Shown here: positions 1 through 7,262 of the stretch, piece after piece
Layout of the letters: each line of letters begins with the position of its first letter
How positions within the stretch are numbered: position 1 is the first letter of the stretch
Assembly: GCA_024239015.1 (NCBI GenBank)
Contig: JANBVM010000005.1
Coordinates: 1-38,623 of the forward strand
Length of the DNA stretch: 38,623 nucleotides
Direction: 5' to 3'
DNA from: Patescibacteria group bacterium
Lineage (GTDB): Bacteria > Patescibacteriota > Minisyncoccia > Minisyncoccales > JANBVM01
Notes under the pieces: generated by a model
The model's input: only the letters and a program-made list of their open reading frames with translations
The model's database searches: none
Told to the model about the DNA's origin: nothing
Translations under genes and position numbers: made by a program

Positions 1-32
1 AAATAAGTCAATTCGTATAAGGATATGATAAA

Positions 33-1067
33 ATGTATAAAAAATACTTAATTCAAATAATAATAATTATGTTGATTGTGCCTCAATCAACGGGATCATC
101 AACTTTTGTATTTATGGAAAAAGAAAGCAATCCTAGTCAAAATATGAATAGTTGGTGGAATTATGATACAGGAAATGAAACAATTAATTCATTTGCTATG
201 TTTAATTCATCGAACAATGTAGAAGTTAATACAAGTCTTGTTAATATCAAAGCATCTTGGAATAATCTAGTGGATATTACATTAAGATATGATGCAAATA
301 TTGGAATTCTTGTTGGAATGAATATTAGTATTAATGATCCATCAGTAATTTATTATCATAATATTCATAGATACTCTTTCTTTAATTATAGCGAATATGC
401 AGGATCATCTATTATGGTTCGACAAACAACCGATCAAAAAGTAATATCAATTGCTGAAAATGTTACTGCTATTTCTTCTGTAAATTATACTATGAATATT
501 TCAAATTTACAAAATTATATTCTAAATAATGAAACAATAAAAGTATATAATTTTGATGGAATTATAAGAAACACATTAAAAGTTTCATATGGCAACAGAT
601 CAAGGTCAGAGTATTATTCTATAATACAATCCTTTGGGAACGGAACGACAGGTCGTGATCATTATTATTCAAATGGGACAGTTATTAGTACTAGAAATTA
701 TTACCCCATAGATCAAGATTTAGATCACGTTTGGGGGTATTTTGCTCCAAGTCTTTATAGAGTAGTTGAATCACACTATGATTATGATTATCCTCTTGGT
801 CTTGATAAAATAGGTCTTGATAGTCTTACATTATTAAATAAAAAACTAATTGATTATTCTCTTTATGATGATAAAATTATAACTGGAATCAATTCAAGTG
901 TTTTTACTACAAAAAGTAGTGATTATACCAAAAGTACAACTTTAATTGTTCCTACAAGTTCTAGTATTTCTTCAAGTATATTATCAAATAATAATGATTC
1001 ATCTTTTCCTATAATGATTACTGTTTTATTAATTCCAATTATTGTTCTATATAAAAAACGGAGATAA
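33..1067 (+). CDS. Secreted, membrane-anchored surface protein
   Basis: This 344-residue protein has an N-terminal signal-like stretch (KK then LIQIIIIMLIVPQ) and a C-terminal hydrophobic segment (FPIMITVLLIPIIVLY) ending in KKRR. It is therefore probably exported and held in the membrane by its C-terminus. The ectodomain is very rich in Asn, Ser and Tyr with many N-x-S/T sequons. A Ser-rich stalk (about residues 300-325) precedes the anchor, a layout common in archaeal cell-surface glycoproteins. No enzymatic motif was found. ATG follows an AT-rich leader containing GTATAAGGATATG. It lies 5 nt before an HNH gene. It may be a virus-encoded envelope or surface protein or a captured host gene. 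Confidence 0.6.
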   Translation: MYKKYLIQIIIIMLIVPQSTGSSTFVFMEKESNPSQNMNSWWNYDTGNETINSFAMFNSSNNVEVNTSLVNIKASWNNLVDITLRYDANIGILVGMNISINDPSVIYYHNIHRYSFFNYSEYAGSSIMVRQTTDQKVISIAENVTAISSVNYTMNISNLQNYILNNETIKVYNFDGIIRNTLKVSYGNRSRSEYYSIIQSFGNGTTGRDHYYSNGTVISTRNYYPIDQDLDHVWGYFAPSLYRVVESHYDYDYPLGLDKIGLDSLTLLNKKLIDYSLYDDKIITGINSSVFTTKSSDYTKSTTLIVPTSSSISSSILSNNNDSSFPIMITVLLIPIIVLYKKRR

Positions 1068-1071
1068 TATT

Positions 1072-1767
1072 ATGACTGACGGTACTTCAAAGGTTTGTAG
1101 AAAATGTGGATTAATCTACCCTTTCAATTGGTTCTATAAACAAATAAGAGAAAATGGAACATATGGAAGGCGAGCTCAATGTAAAAAATGTTTGTTAGAT
1201 ACAAAACACAAATATCTTGCTAATCCCGAAAATCGAAAAAAACAACAAAAAACTTACAAAGAATATCATAATAAATTGGAAGTTAAAAAGAGAAAAAGAA
1301 ATAATAGAATTATTTGGGAAATAAAAAATAAAGAAAGGACAGCTATAAATTTAAAAAGGTGGAAGAAAGAAAATCCAAACAAAATAAAAATATTACGATT
1401 AAGACAAGCACGCAAAAGAAGTAATGATCCTTTATGGAGAATGCAAAATAATATGAGTAGAGCCATTAGAAAATCATTGAAAGATAATAAAAATGGAAGC
1501 TGGACAAATCTAGTAGACTATTCTATAGAAGAATTAAAAATGCATTTAGAACAAGGATGGGAAGATTGGATGAGTTGGGATAATTATGGTAGACCTAAAA
1601 ATGGGGAGCAAAAGTGGGTAATTGATCATATAAAACCACAGGTTTTATTTATTATTATAGATCAATATTGTCAAGAATTTAAAGATTGTTGGGCATTAAA
1701 TAATTTACAGCCTTTAAGTTGGATCGAAAATTCTAAAAAACACGCACGATATATGGAGGGGGCTTAA
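1072..1767 (+). CDS. HNH homing-type endonuclease
   Basis: This 231-residue protein starts at the ATG 5 nt after the previous stop; the longer ORF start would overlap that gene. The N-terminus holds a zinc-ribbon pair (CRKCG and CKKC), the middle is Lys/Arg-rich, and the C-terminus has a phage-type HNH core: WVIDHIKP, a Cys/Trp segment, then NLQPLSWIENSKK. Such proteins nick or cut DNA and spread as selfish genes. Its first residues (MTDGTSK) closely resemble ITDGTSRW, encoded just upstream of the fibre ORF, so the gene seems to have landed inside or beside the fibre coding region. Confidence 0.8.
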   Translation: MTDGTSKVCRKCGLIYPFNWFYKQIRENGTYGRRAQCKKCLLDTKHKYLANPENRKKQQKTYKEYHNKLEVKKRKRNNRIIWEIKNKERTAINLKRWKKENPNKIKILRLRQARKRSNDPLWRMQNNMSRAIRKSLKDNKNGSWTNLVDYSIEELKMHLEQGWEDWMSWDNYGRPKNGEQKWVIDHIKPQVLFIIIDQYCQEFKDCWALNNLQPLSWIENSKKHARYMEGA

Positions 1768-1804
1768 CATCACAGATGGCACAAGTCGCTGGGTAAATCT
1801 GCTA

Positions 1805-3646
1805 ATGACAGATATCCTACCCAGTATTTTTGATACAACCGGTGGAACATCCGCTCCAACCACCGGGTATATTATGCAAAGCGACGGGGATGGCACAATC
1901 TCTTGGGTTGATGCTTCGGTAGTTGCAGAAGCAGATATAGGTCTTACCAATCTTGATGATGTCACTCTTACCAACCCCCCTGATAATCTTGAAATTCTAC
2001 AATATTATACCACCGGGGGATATTGGAGAAATCAAACATTTACCGAAGCAGATATTCCAACAAAAACCTATGTTGACAGTTTAGATCATCATACAATTTT
2101 TAGTCCGGGTGTAGTTACGGCTCATACTGATATAATAAGTGCTGGAAGTCAATCCATAATTACTACTGCGGAAAGAAACGATTTACATCCTGCAGTCACA
2201 ACTCTATCTGCAAGTGCAATTACTACTGGTACTTTTGGTGCGGGAAACTATGTATTTCCAAGTAATCTAGATGTTGGAGCTGGAATCGATGTTAGTGGTA
2301 GTGATTCAACATTTACAACTAAATCTGATATGTCTCCAATTCGAATCAACAGTGCGGGTTCATTTGCCACAGGTGCGGGATTAGAAATAGAATATAGTAG
2401 TGGTAATGCCTTTATAACAGCATATAATAGGTCTACATCAACCTACCTACCTTTATATTTACGAGGATCGGTAATAAATGTTCTAGGTAATGCGAATTTC
2501 GATGCTGGTATTGATGTGACAGGAAGCGGAATTGCTTCAACAGGTTTTCACGTTCTTAATGATGCAACAGATACTTTTAAGCCATTAACTGTATTTGGTG
2601 AGGGTATTGCATCAATTGGTAATTTTGGAATGTTATTATGGAATACTAGCGGAATTACCGGAGATTGGGCTACTGCTATTTTCACCGCAAATCAATCCAA
2701 TAGAAGAATTAGTTTTCTCAAACAAAATTCTGCGGGAACACCAACTTTACATGCTCATTTTACAGAAATGGGGTATTTCGATGGAGATGATAGTAGTTTT
2801 AATGTTAATGGTAATATTACACTTTCAGGAACAGTTGATGGAGTAGACATAGCAGGTAGAGATCACGCACCTGTTACATCTTTACCTGCAAGTAGTATAA
2901 CAGCAGGAATATTCGGATCAGGAAATTATGCTATAGCGGGAAGATTGACTGCGTATGATGGACAGGCGTTCCGATATATGATGGGTTGGAATGGTGCAAA
3001 CTATAAACATGGTATCTATTCAGTTCACAGCAGTACTACCTTAGCTTCTGAGTCAATAAGTTTTTATTGTTGGACACCGGGTGTTGATGCAAATCTAGGC
3101 GATCCAACAACGTACATGGTTAGAATGGGAGGAACTTATTTTACTGCGTATAATGACATATATTTCCCTGACCTTCCTAATGAGTCTGGTACTTATTATA
3201 TGAGATGGAATACTAGCGGTGGAAAAATATCATATACTTCATCTTCTGCGAGATTTAAACGAGATATAACTTCTCTTGTTATACAAAACTCTGAACGGAT
3301 CTTTGATTTACAGCCAAAACGCTTTTATTTTAAAGGAGATGGAGTAGACGCTCATCCTCAGATTGGATACATATCAGAAGAGGTCTTTGAGATTATCCCG
3401 GAGGCTTGTTCATATTCTCATGAACTTGTCCCACTTGGAGTAGATGAAAAACCTGTATATGACGATGAAGAAAGACCGATTCGGGTTGAAAAACTAGATA
3501 TAGATGGAAACCCAATTAAGATTCCTGAAAATGTAGAATATCAGCTTCTTATTCTATTCTTAACAGAAGAACTTAAGAAATCGAATAGTCGAATATTAGA
3601 TCTAGAGAGTGAGATCGCCACAATAAAACAAGCAGTTGGTATTTAA
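1805..3646 (+). CDS. Tail fibre/spike with C-terminal S74 intramolecular chaperone
   Basis: This 613-residue protein has low-complexity, beta-rich repeats. Two related fibre modules appear (SAITTGTFGAGNY and SSITAGIFGSGNY). The last ~135 residues look like a peptidase S74 chaperone: SSARFKRDI at the expected self-cleavage site, IGYISEEV, then a final helical segment (LLILFLTEELKKSNSRI). In this family the chaperone trimerises the fibre and then cuts itself off. The frame is open upstream of the chosen ATG and reads GLNITDGTSRWVNLL, which looks like fibre sequence, so the original N-terminus may have been longer and interrupted by the HNH gene. It probably acts in host attachment. Confidence 0.8.
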   Translation: MTDILPSIFDTTGGTSAPTTGYIMQSDGDGTISWVDASVVAEADIGLTNLDDVTLTNPPDNLEILQYYTTGGYWRNQTFTEADIPTKTYVDSLDHHTIFSPGVVTAHTDIISAGSQSIITTAERNDLHPAVTTLSASAITTGTFGAGNYVFPSNLDVGAGIDVSGSDSTFTTKSDMSPIRINSAGSFATGAGLEIEYSSGNAFITAYNRSTSTYLPLYLRGSVINVLGNANFDAGIDVTGSGIASTGFHVLNDATDTFKPLTVFGEGIASIGNFGMLLWNTSGITGDWATAIFTANQSNRRISFLKQNSAGTPTLHAHFTEMGYFDGDDSSFNVNGNITLSGTVDGVDIAGRDHAPVTSLPASSITAGIFGSGNYAIAGRLTAYDGQAFRYMMGWNGANYKHGIYSVHSSTTLASESISFYCWTPGVDANLGDPTTYMVRMGGTYFTAYNDIYFPDLPNESGTYYMRWNTSGGKISYTSSSARFKRDITSLVIQNSERIFDLQPKRFYFKGDGVDAHPQIGYISEEVFEIIPEACSYSHELVPLGVDEKPVYDDEERPIRVEKLDIDGNPIKIPENVEYQLLILFLTEELKKSNSRILDLESEIATIKQAVGI

Positions 3647-3716
3647 TAAAGATGGATAATACAAAAACTACAAAAATCTCGCAATATTTATAAACAATTA
3701 AAATAAATAAATTATA

Positions 3717-4022
3717 ATGGTAGAACCACTATTAGACCGATTTGAAAAAATAAAAGATAAACAGATATCTGAATATACAATAGAGGAAGTAAAAACACTT
3801 TTAGAAATTCTTAGTAATCAATCAATAACATTAGTATCAATTCCACCTATAATAGAAAAAATACAGGATGAAATCGCCGGATTTCGACAAAATGCAGCTA
3901 TTCGATATGTTTCTAAACAACATTATGATACTAAAATGATGCAATTAGAAGAAGAAACCAAAAATTTACAAAAAGCTGTGTCAACATTAAGTGAATTACT
4001 AAAAGAACTAAAAACTAACTAG
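3717..4022 (+). CDS. Small coiled-coil protein, virion-associated candidate
   Basis: This 101-residue protein is mostly helical. Its C-terminal half has heptad-like spacing (MMQLEEETKNLQKAVSTLSELLKEL), suggesting a coiled coil. It directly follows the fibre gene. An archaeal-looking promoter (CAATATTTATAAAC) sits about 30 nt upstream, giving a short leader. Its last 8 nt overlap the converging baseplate-candidate gene. No family was recognised; a structural or assembly role is inferred only from position. Confidence 0.6.
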   Translation: MVEPLLDRFEKIKDKQISEYTIEEVKTLLEILSNQSITLVSIPPIIEKIQDEIAGFRQNAAIRYVSKQHYDTKMMQLEEETKNLQKAVSTLSELLKELKTN

Positions 4023-4386
4023 GATTCTCTGCTACCTTCATAATAATTTCTTCACTGGTCAATTGTTTAGTATTTGCCTCAAATTTCAATACAGTCCAAA
4101 TTGATATTGTTCCTATACTCCCTGATAAGAAATCACTTGCTAACCATTGGTGTTGAATTTGTCCTGTTGCCAAAGCCACTTCAATTAAAACTCTACCATC
4201 GATAATGTTAGTAGTAGCAGCAGGAACTATAAATTTAACAAATGTCTTACTTTCTGCAATGGTCAAATCTAAACCGGAATTACTTAGATCCTGAACTACT
4301 CCCGCTTTGTTTTTAACTACAAAATCTAAGGGAGGCATGTTGTCAGTGATATATAAAGTATCGATCACTGTAGTTGTTGTACTCAC
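4015..4386 (-). CDS. BppU-like baseplate/neck candidate
   Basis: This 123-residue beta-rich protein uses a GTG start (GTG AGT ACA ACA). It begins with a short lead, then MPPLDFVVKNKAGVVQDLS and a run ending in IDGRVLIEVALATGQIQHQW. This resembles the N-terminal sandwich of BppU-type baseplate proteins, where a property and a default (D-x-P, DLS/DLT) are followed by a strand-rich domain. The assignment rests on pattern only. It is on the opposite strand to the surrounding fibre and glycosyltransferase genes and lies downstream of the tandem-repeat ORF. Confidence 0.4.
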   Translation of the reverse strand: MSTTTTVIDTLYITDNMPPLDFVVKNKAGVVQDLSNSGLDLTIAESKTFVKFIVPAATTNIIDGRVLIEVALATGQIQHQWLASDFLSGSIGTISIWTVLKFEANTKQLTSEEIIMKVAENPS

Positions 4387-4421
4387 AAATAATGATTGGG
4401 TAAGGTGATATATAATTATTG

Positions 4422-4541
4422 TTAATCAATGTTGATTATCAGATCAAGATCGAGAACAGGCGTGATTATCAGATCAAGATCGAGAACAGGCGTGATTATC
4501 AGATCAAGATCAATTCCGTTTGGTTCTATGGGTGCTGCCAT
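4422..4541 (-). CDS. Short ORF built from 10-residue tandem repeats
   Basis: This 39-residue ORF is missing from the ORF track. It starts MAAPIEPNGI and continues with 2.6 copies of the decapeptide DLDLIITPVL, ending NID. The DNA repeat unit is 30 bp, so the frame is kept. It has the same orientation as the baseplate candidate 36 nt downstream. The sequence before its ATG (TTTGAGTACAAC) resembles that gene's start (TTTGTGAGTACAAC). It could be a real small protein, a duplicated and decayed start of the baseplate gene, or chance. Confidence 0.35.
   Translation of the reverse strand: MAAPIEPNGIDLDLIITPVLDLDLIITPVLDLDLIINID
4434..4511. repeat. 30-bp tandem direct repeat, 2.6 copies
   Basis: The unit GATTATCAGATCAAGATC-GAGAACAGGCGT occurs twice exactly (4434-4463, 4464-4493), followed by its first 18 bases (4494-4511). 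It is a head-to-tail array with no spacers, so it is not a CRISPR. The unit length is a multiple of three and both strands stay open through it. Confidence 0.97.
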
Positions 4542-4684
4542 GTTGTACTCAAATTAAACTACAATAGATTAATATTAAAGGATTTGGATGTTCAAATCAA
4601 TGTTCAATTAATTAAAGAAATTTTAATATTATTAATAAGATATTTCAATACTTTTAAAATGAAAAAATTCACTCCTAAATAAGA

Positions 4685-5806
4685 GTGAAAGTTGGAATTG
4701 CAATTATAGTTAGTGCTAGACCCCAAGAACTGAAAAAAGCAATTAAAAGTGCAAAGGGGTTATATGATTACCTAAGTATTTGTGTTGTTGAACATAAAGG
4801 AGCAAAATTAGAGAAAACGATAAAAGTTGCAAATCGTTATGGAGCAATTGTTTCCAAATATAAGGTTAGAGTAGGATGGGATCATCCTTTTATCGATGAT
4901 TTTGCATCTGCTAGGAACCAAGCCGTAGAGTTTCTTCCTGATGACACCGATTGGGTTTTTATTTTAGATTCTGATGATATTGTATTAGATCCTGAAGAAA
5001 TTCGAAATCATTTGGAAGAGATGAAAAAACCAATGGTAGCAATGGTTCGCATTTTGGCTCCTGATAAACTTTCATCATTGTTACAAATCCGGGTTTGGTC
5101 AACTGATGTAGATATATATTGGTTGGGTCGAGTCCACGAATTACCTCAATTTGATAAGGATAAAATCGAGCTTGTTTCATTACCCGATGTAAAAATTCAT
5201 CATGTTCCTAAAAAGACCAAAATTCATCACAATCGAAATGATATTATTCTTAAAGATATGATTGATAATGGTGAAGCAACTTCAAGAGAAAACTTCTTCT
5301 ATGCTGAATCTCGTTATATTCAGTCTCTTCAAAGAAAGAAGGGATGGAAAAAAATAGAGAAAGAAGCAATTAAATCATTTACTAAACTTAAAGATCTAAA
5401 GGACATTTATACTGCAAGATACAAAATTCTTTGTTATTTGGCAGATTATAGTATAACTAAATCAACAAATGATAAATCGCCGCTTGATCCTGCAATTGAA
5501 CATATTTTAGATGCTTTGAAATATTCTGTTTTTTATCCTGAACCCTATTATTTAATGGGTAAAGCATTATATCTCACCAACAAAATGAATAATGCAATTG
5601 GATGGTTAAAACAAGCGCTTGAACTGCCTGAGGTAGTTTCCATTTGGCATTCAACCAATTATTTTAGAAGATCTTTGCCTGTTGAACAATTGGCTTTTTG
5701 TTATCTTGAAATTGGTAATAATAACAAAGCCTATGAATATCATGCTCTTGCTAGAACATTAGATGATAGTTTAAAGAAAAATGATAAGTTGTTTGGTGTT
5801 GTTTAA
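4685..5806 (+). CDS. Family 2 glycosyltransferase with C-terminal TPR-like tail
   Basis: This 373-residue protein uses a GTG start. The N-terminal GT-A domain opens with VGIAIIVSARPQELKKAIKS. It carries DDFASARNQAVE and the metal/sugar-nucleotide motif ILDSDD (about residues 93-98), the layout of GT2 enzymes that decorate glycoconjugates. After about residue 230 it becomes helical with TPR-like pairs (PEPYYLMGKALYLTNKMNNAIGWLKQAL; the next repeat holds AFCYLEIGNNNKAYEYHALAR). Sitting among tail genes, it may glycosylate fibre or surface protein; the acceptor is inferred, not shown. Confidence 0.75.
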   Translation: MKVGIAIIVSARPQELKKAIKSAKGLYDYLSICVVEHKGAKLEKTIKVANRYGAIVSKYKVRVGWDHPFIDDFASARNQAVEFLPDDTDWVFILDSDDIVLDPEEIRNHLEEMKKPMVAMVRILAPDKLSSLLQIRVWSTDVDIYWLGRVHELPQFDKDKIELVSLPDVKIHHVPKKTKIHHNRNDIILKDMIDNGEATSRENFFYAESRYIQSLQRKKGWKKIEKEAIKSFTKLKDLKDIYTARYKILCYLADYSITKSTNDKSPLDPAIEHILDALKYSVFYPEPYYLMGKALYLTNKMNNAIGWLKQALELPEVVSIWHSTNYFRRSLPVEQLAFCYLEIGNNNKAYEYHALARTLDDSLKKNDKLFGVV

Positions 5807-5844
5807 GGAATACAATTAAATATTACAAATTCAATATTAATATA

Positions 5845-6384
5845 ATGAGCGATCTAGCATGGATGGGATTGAAAAATGATAGATCCCCTCTTCCTAAAGA
5901 TCAGCAAATTGCTTTGGTTAATGCAATTACAGAAGAGATTTTAGATACTAGTTCAGTTGATCTTACAACCATTGACGAAGAAGAGGAAGACATTGATGAA
6001 GCAGAAGATACTGGAATAAGTACTAATGATTTTGATGATATTGACAAAATTCACCCTTATGAAGCCTTGAAACTGGTTTTGGGTACATTACGAACAATAA
6101 AACAAAGGGCAGATATATATTCAGACAAAGACAACGCAGATTGGGGAAGAATTTCTCTTTCCGCCGTAAAAGAAGCACGTCATGCAGTAAAAGACATTCT
6201 TCCCATATGGGAAGAGATGGAAAATCGATTTAATGAAAAGAAGGAAGAATGGGTTAATCAATTAATAGATTTTAATTGTAAATATATTACAAAAGAGTTT
6301 GGAGAGGGTCAAATGTTACATTATATGGAAACACTTAATGAATTTAGAAAATCAGTAGAAGAAGAAAATAAAAAAATCGCCTAA
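5845..6384 (+). CDS. Acidic protein of unknown function
   Basis: This 179-residue protein has a strongly acidic stretch at about residues 45-65 (TTIDEEEEDIDEAED, then DDFDDIDK-like sequence). Helical sequence follows, containing YEALKLVLGTLRTIKQRADIYSD and a charged C-terminus. A small terminase or scaffold-type role would fit this kind of composition, but no diagnostic motif is visible. The leader CAATTAAATATTAC about 30 nt upstream is promoter-like. Its TAA lies inside the shared hairpin at 6379-6398. Confidence 0.6.
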   Translation: MSDLAWMGLKNDRSPLPKDQQIALVNAITEEILDTSSVDLTTIDEEEEDIDEAEDTGISTNDFDDIDKIHPYEALKLVLGTLRTIKQRADIYSDKDNADWGRISLSAVKEARHAVKDILPIWEEMENRFNEKKEEWVNQLIDFNCKYITKEFGEGQMLHYMETLNEFRKSVEEENKKIA

Positions 6385-6398
6385 CTATAAAGTTAGGC
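6379..6398. terminator. Shared convergent hairpin
   Basis: GCCTAACT-ATAA-AGTTAGGC is an 8-bp perfect stem. It contains the stop codons of both the + gene ending at 6384 and the - gene ending at 6393, so it probably ends transcription or stabilises 3' ends from both sides. On the - strand its centre reads CTTTATAG, like the intercistronic hairpins. Confidence 0.75.
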
Positions 6399-6632
6399 TG
6401 AACAAAATTTTCCCAAATGTTCAAGAGCAAGTAGATATCTCGCTCTTTTCATCGATTTTGCTCGATCTTTGGGTTTTCCTGCATCGTAAGTTGAAAGAGT
6501 TCCTAGACATTTATTACAAACAAAATTATATTCTTCGTTACCAATATCTTTTTCTTCGTAGTATTCTTTCAACTGTTTAATTTTTTTCGTATTACGCTTG
6601 TAATAATTATGATCAAATTTTTCGTTTGACAT
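6393..6632 (-). CDS. Small CxxC protein
   Basis: This 79-residue protein starts at the ATG after CCCCTTTTGGGGTA. The ORF-track start would run 39 residues into the neighbouring gene and across the hairpin. It has a basic N-terminus (YYKRNTKKIKQLKEYYEEK), a CNKC pair near residue 40, and a C-terminal Cys (KFCSA). It may be a half zinc ribbon or a dimeric zinc binder. It is the last gene of the - strand accessory operon. Function unknown. Confidence 0.6.
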   Translation of the reverse strand: MSNEKFDHNYYKRNTKKIKQLKEYYEEKDIGNEEYNFVCNKCLGTLSTYDAGKPKDRAKSMKRARYLLALEHLGKFCSA

Positions 6633-6645
6633 TACCCCAAAAGGG

Positions 6646-6665
6646 GATAATCTAAATAGATTATC
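6646..6665 (-). promoter_or_regulatory. Intercistronic hairpin
   Basis: In - strand RNA, GATAATCTA-TT-TAGATTATC forms a perfect 9-bp stem that includes part of the TGA stop of the upstream gene. A second mini-stem, CCCC-TTTT-GGGG, follows just before TA-ATG of the next gene. Confidence 0.75.
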
Positions 6666-7221
6666 ACATTTTAAAAAAATCAATAGGAATGAATGCTTTA
6701 AATCCCAATTTTGACAATAATTTGTAGGTTTTATTCTTTTGCCGACCATGATCAGAAGGTGATTGATTTGCTAACCAAAATATTTGCATAATATCAAATT
6801 CTTTGGTTTGGCACATCAATTTGAAATGTTTTTCTAATCTTTCATCAGAAAAGTTAATTTCAACTCGTTTCTCTGTTGGATCAAATCTTGGTGGTGGAGT
6901 TATTTTCCTTAAACTTTGTGCTCCTTCATCATAGAAATCATTTTCTCCAACATAGATATAAGGATTAGCATTTTCAAATACCCACCGAGTAGGATCTACA
7001 ATTGTATCATCCTTTTTTCGAACCCAACCATGTCTAGAAACTAAGTTCCCCGCAAACATTGATTTGGGATGAATGTTTCCCGTCCACAACCCATAAACGG
7101 CAATACCGTCAATTATTTTATGCAATTCAAAAAGCGTTGCTATATAATAACATTGACCTATCCATTCATCGGTCGTTTTATTGATTTTCTTTTCGATTTC
7201 GGAAATAATTAATTTCTTCAT
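6664..7221 (-). CDS. Transglutaminase/papain-like fold candidate
   Basis: This 185-residue protein shows a possible Cys-His-Asp triad in the order used by transglutaminase-like enzymes. Cys24 lies in EWIGQCYYIA at a helix start, His64 in RHGWVRK, and Asp76 in TIVDPTRW. The H-x-W and VDPT patterns are typical of that fold, whose members act as peptidases or crosslinkers. The C-terminal part has no known motif. The start is ATG in GGGGTAAG-ATG behind a hairpin. It lies next to a GHKL-HExxH protein, which may be a partner. The fold assignment is moderate and activity is untested. Confidence 0.45.
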   Translation of the reverse strand: MKKLIISEIEKKINKTTDEWIGQCYYIATLFELHKIIDGIAVYGLWTGNIHPKSMFAGNLVSRHGWVRKKDDTIVDPTRWVFENANPYIYVGENDFYDEGAQSLRKITPPPRFDPTEKRVEINFSDERLEKHFKLMCQTKEFDIMQIFWLANQSPSDHGRQKNKTYKLLSKLGFKAFIPIDFFKM

Positions 7222-7237
7222 CTTACCCCGAAGGGGA

Positions 7238-7255
7238 GCAACCTAAAAAGGTCAC
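7238..7255 (-). promoter_or_regulatory. Intercistronic hairpin
   Basis: The - strand reads GTGACCT-TTTT-AGGTTGC: 7 bp including two G.U pairs. A second mini-stem, CCCC-TTC-GGGG, and TAAG-ATG of the transglutaminase-like gene follow. Confidence 0.7.
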
Positions 7256-7262
7256 TCTATCT

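Noticed and set aside
4434-4511. Possible CRISPR
   Set aside because: The 30-bp units are directly adjacent, with no spacers and no cas genes.
4419-4682. + strand 87-residue ORF with DYQIKIENRR repeats
   Set aside because: Its length comes from reading the tandem repeat; the remainder is low-complexity AT-rich sequence overlapping the probable promoter of the - strand ORF, with no start context. The - strand reading is preferred, though with low confidence.
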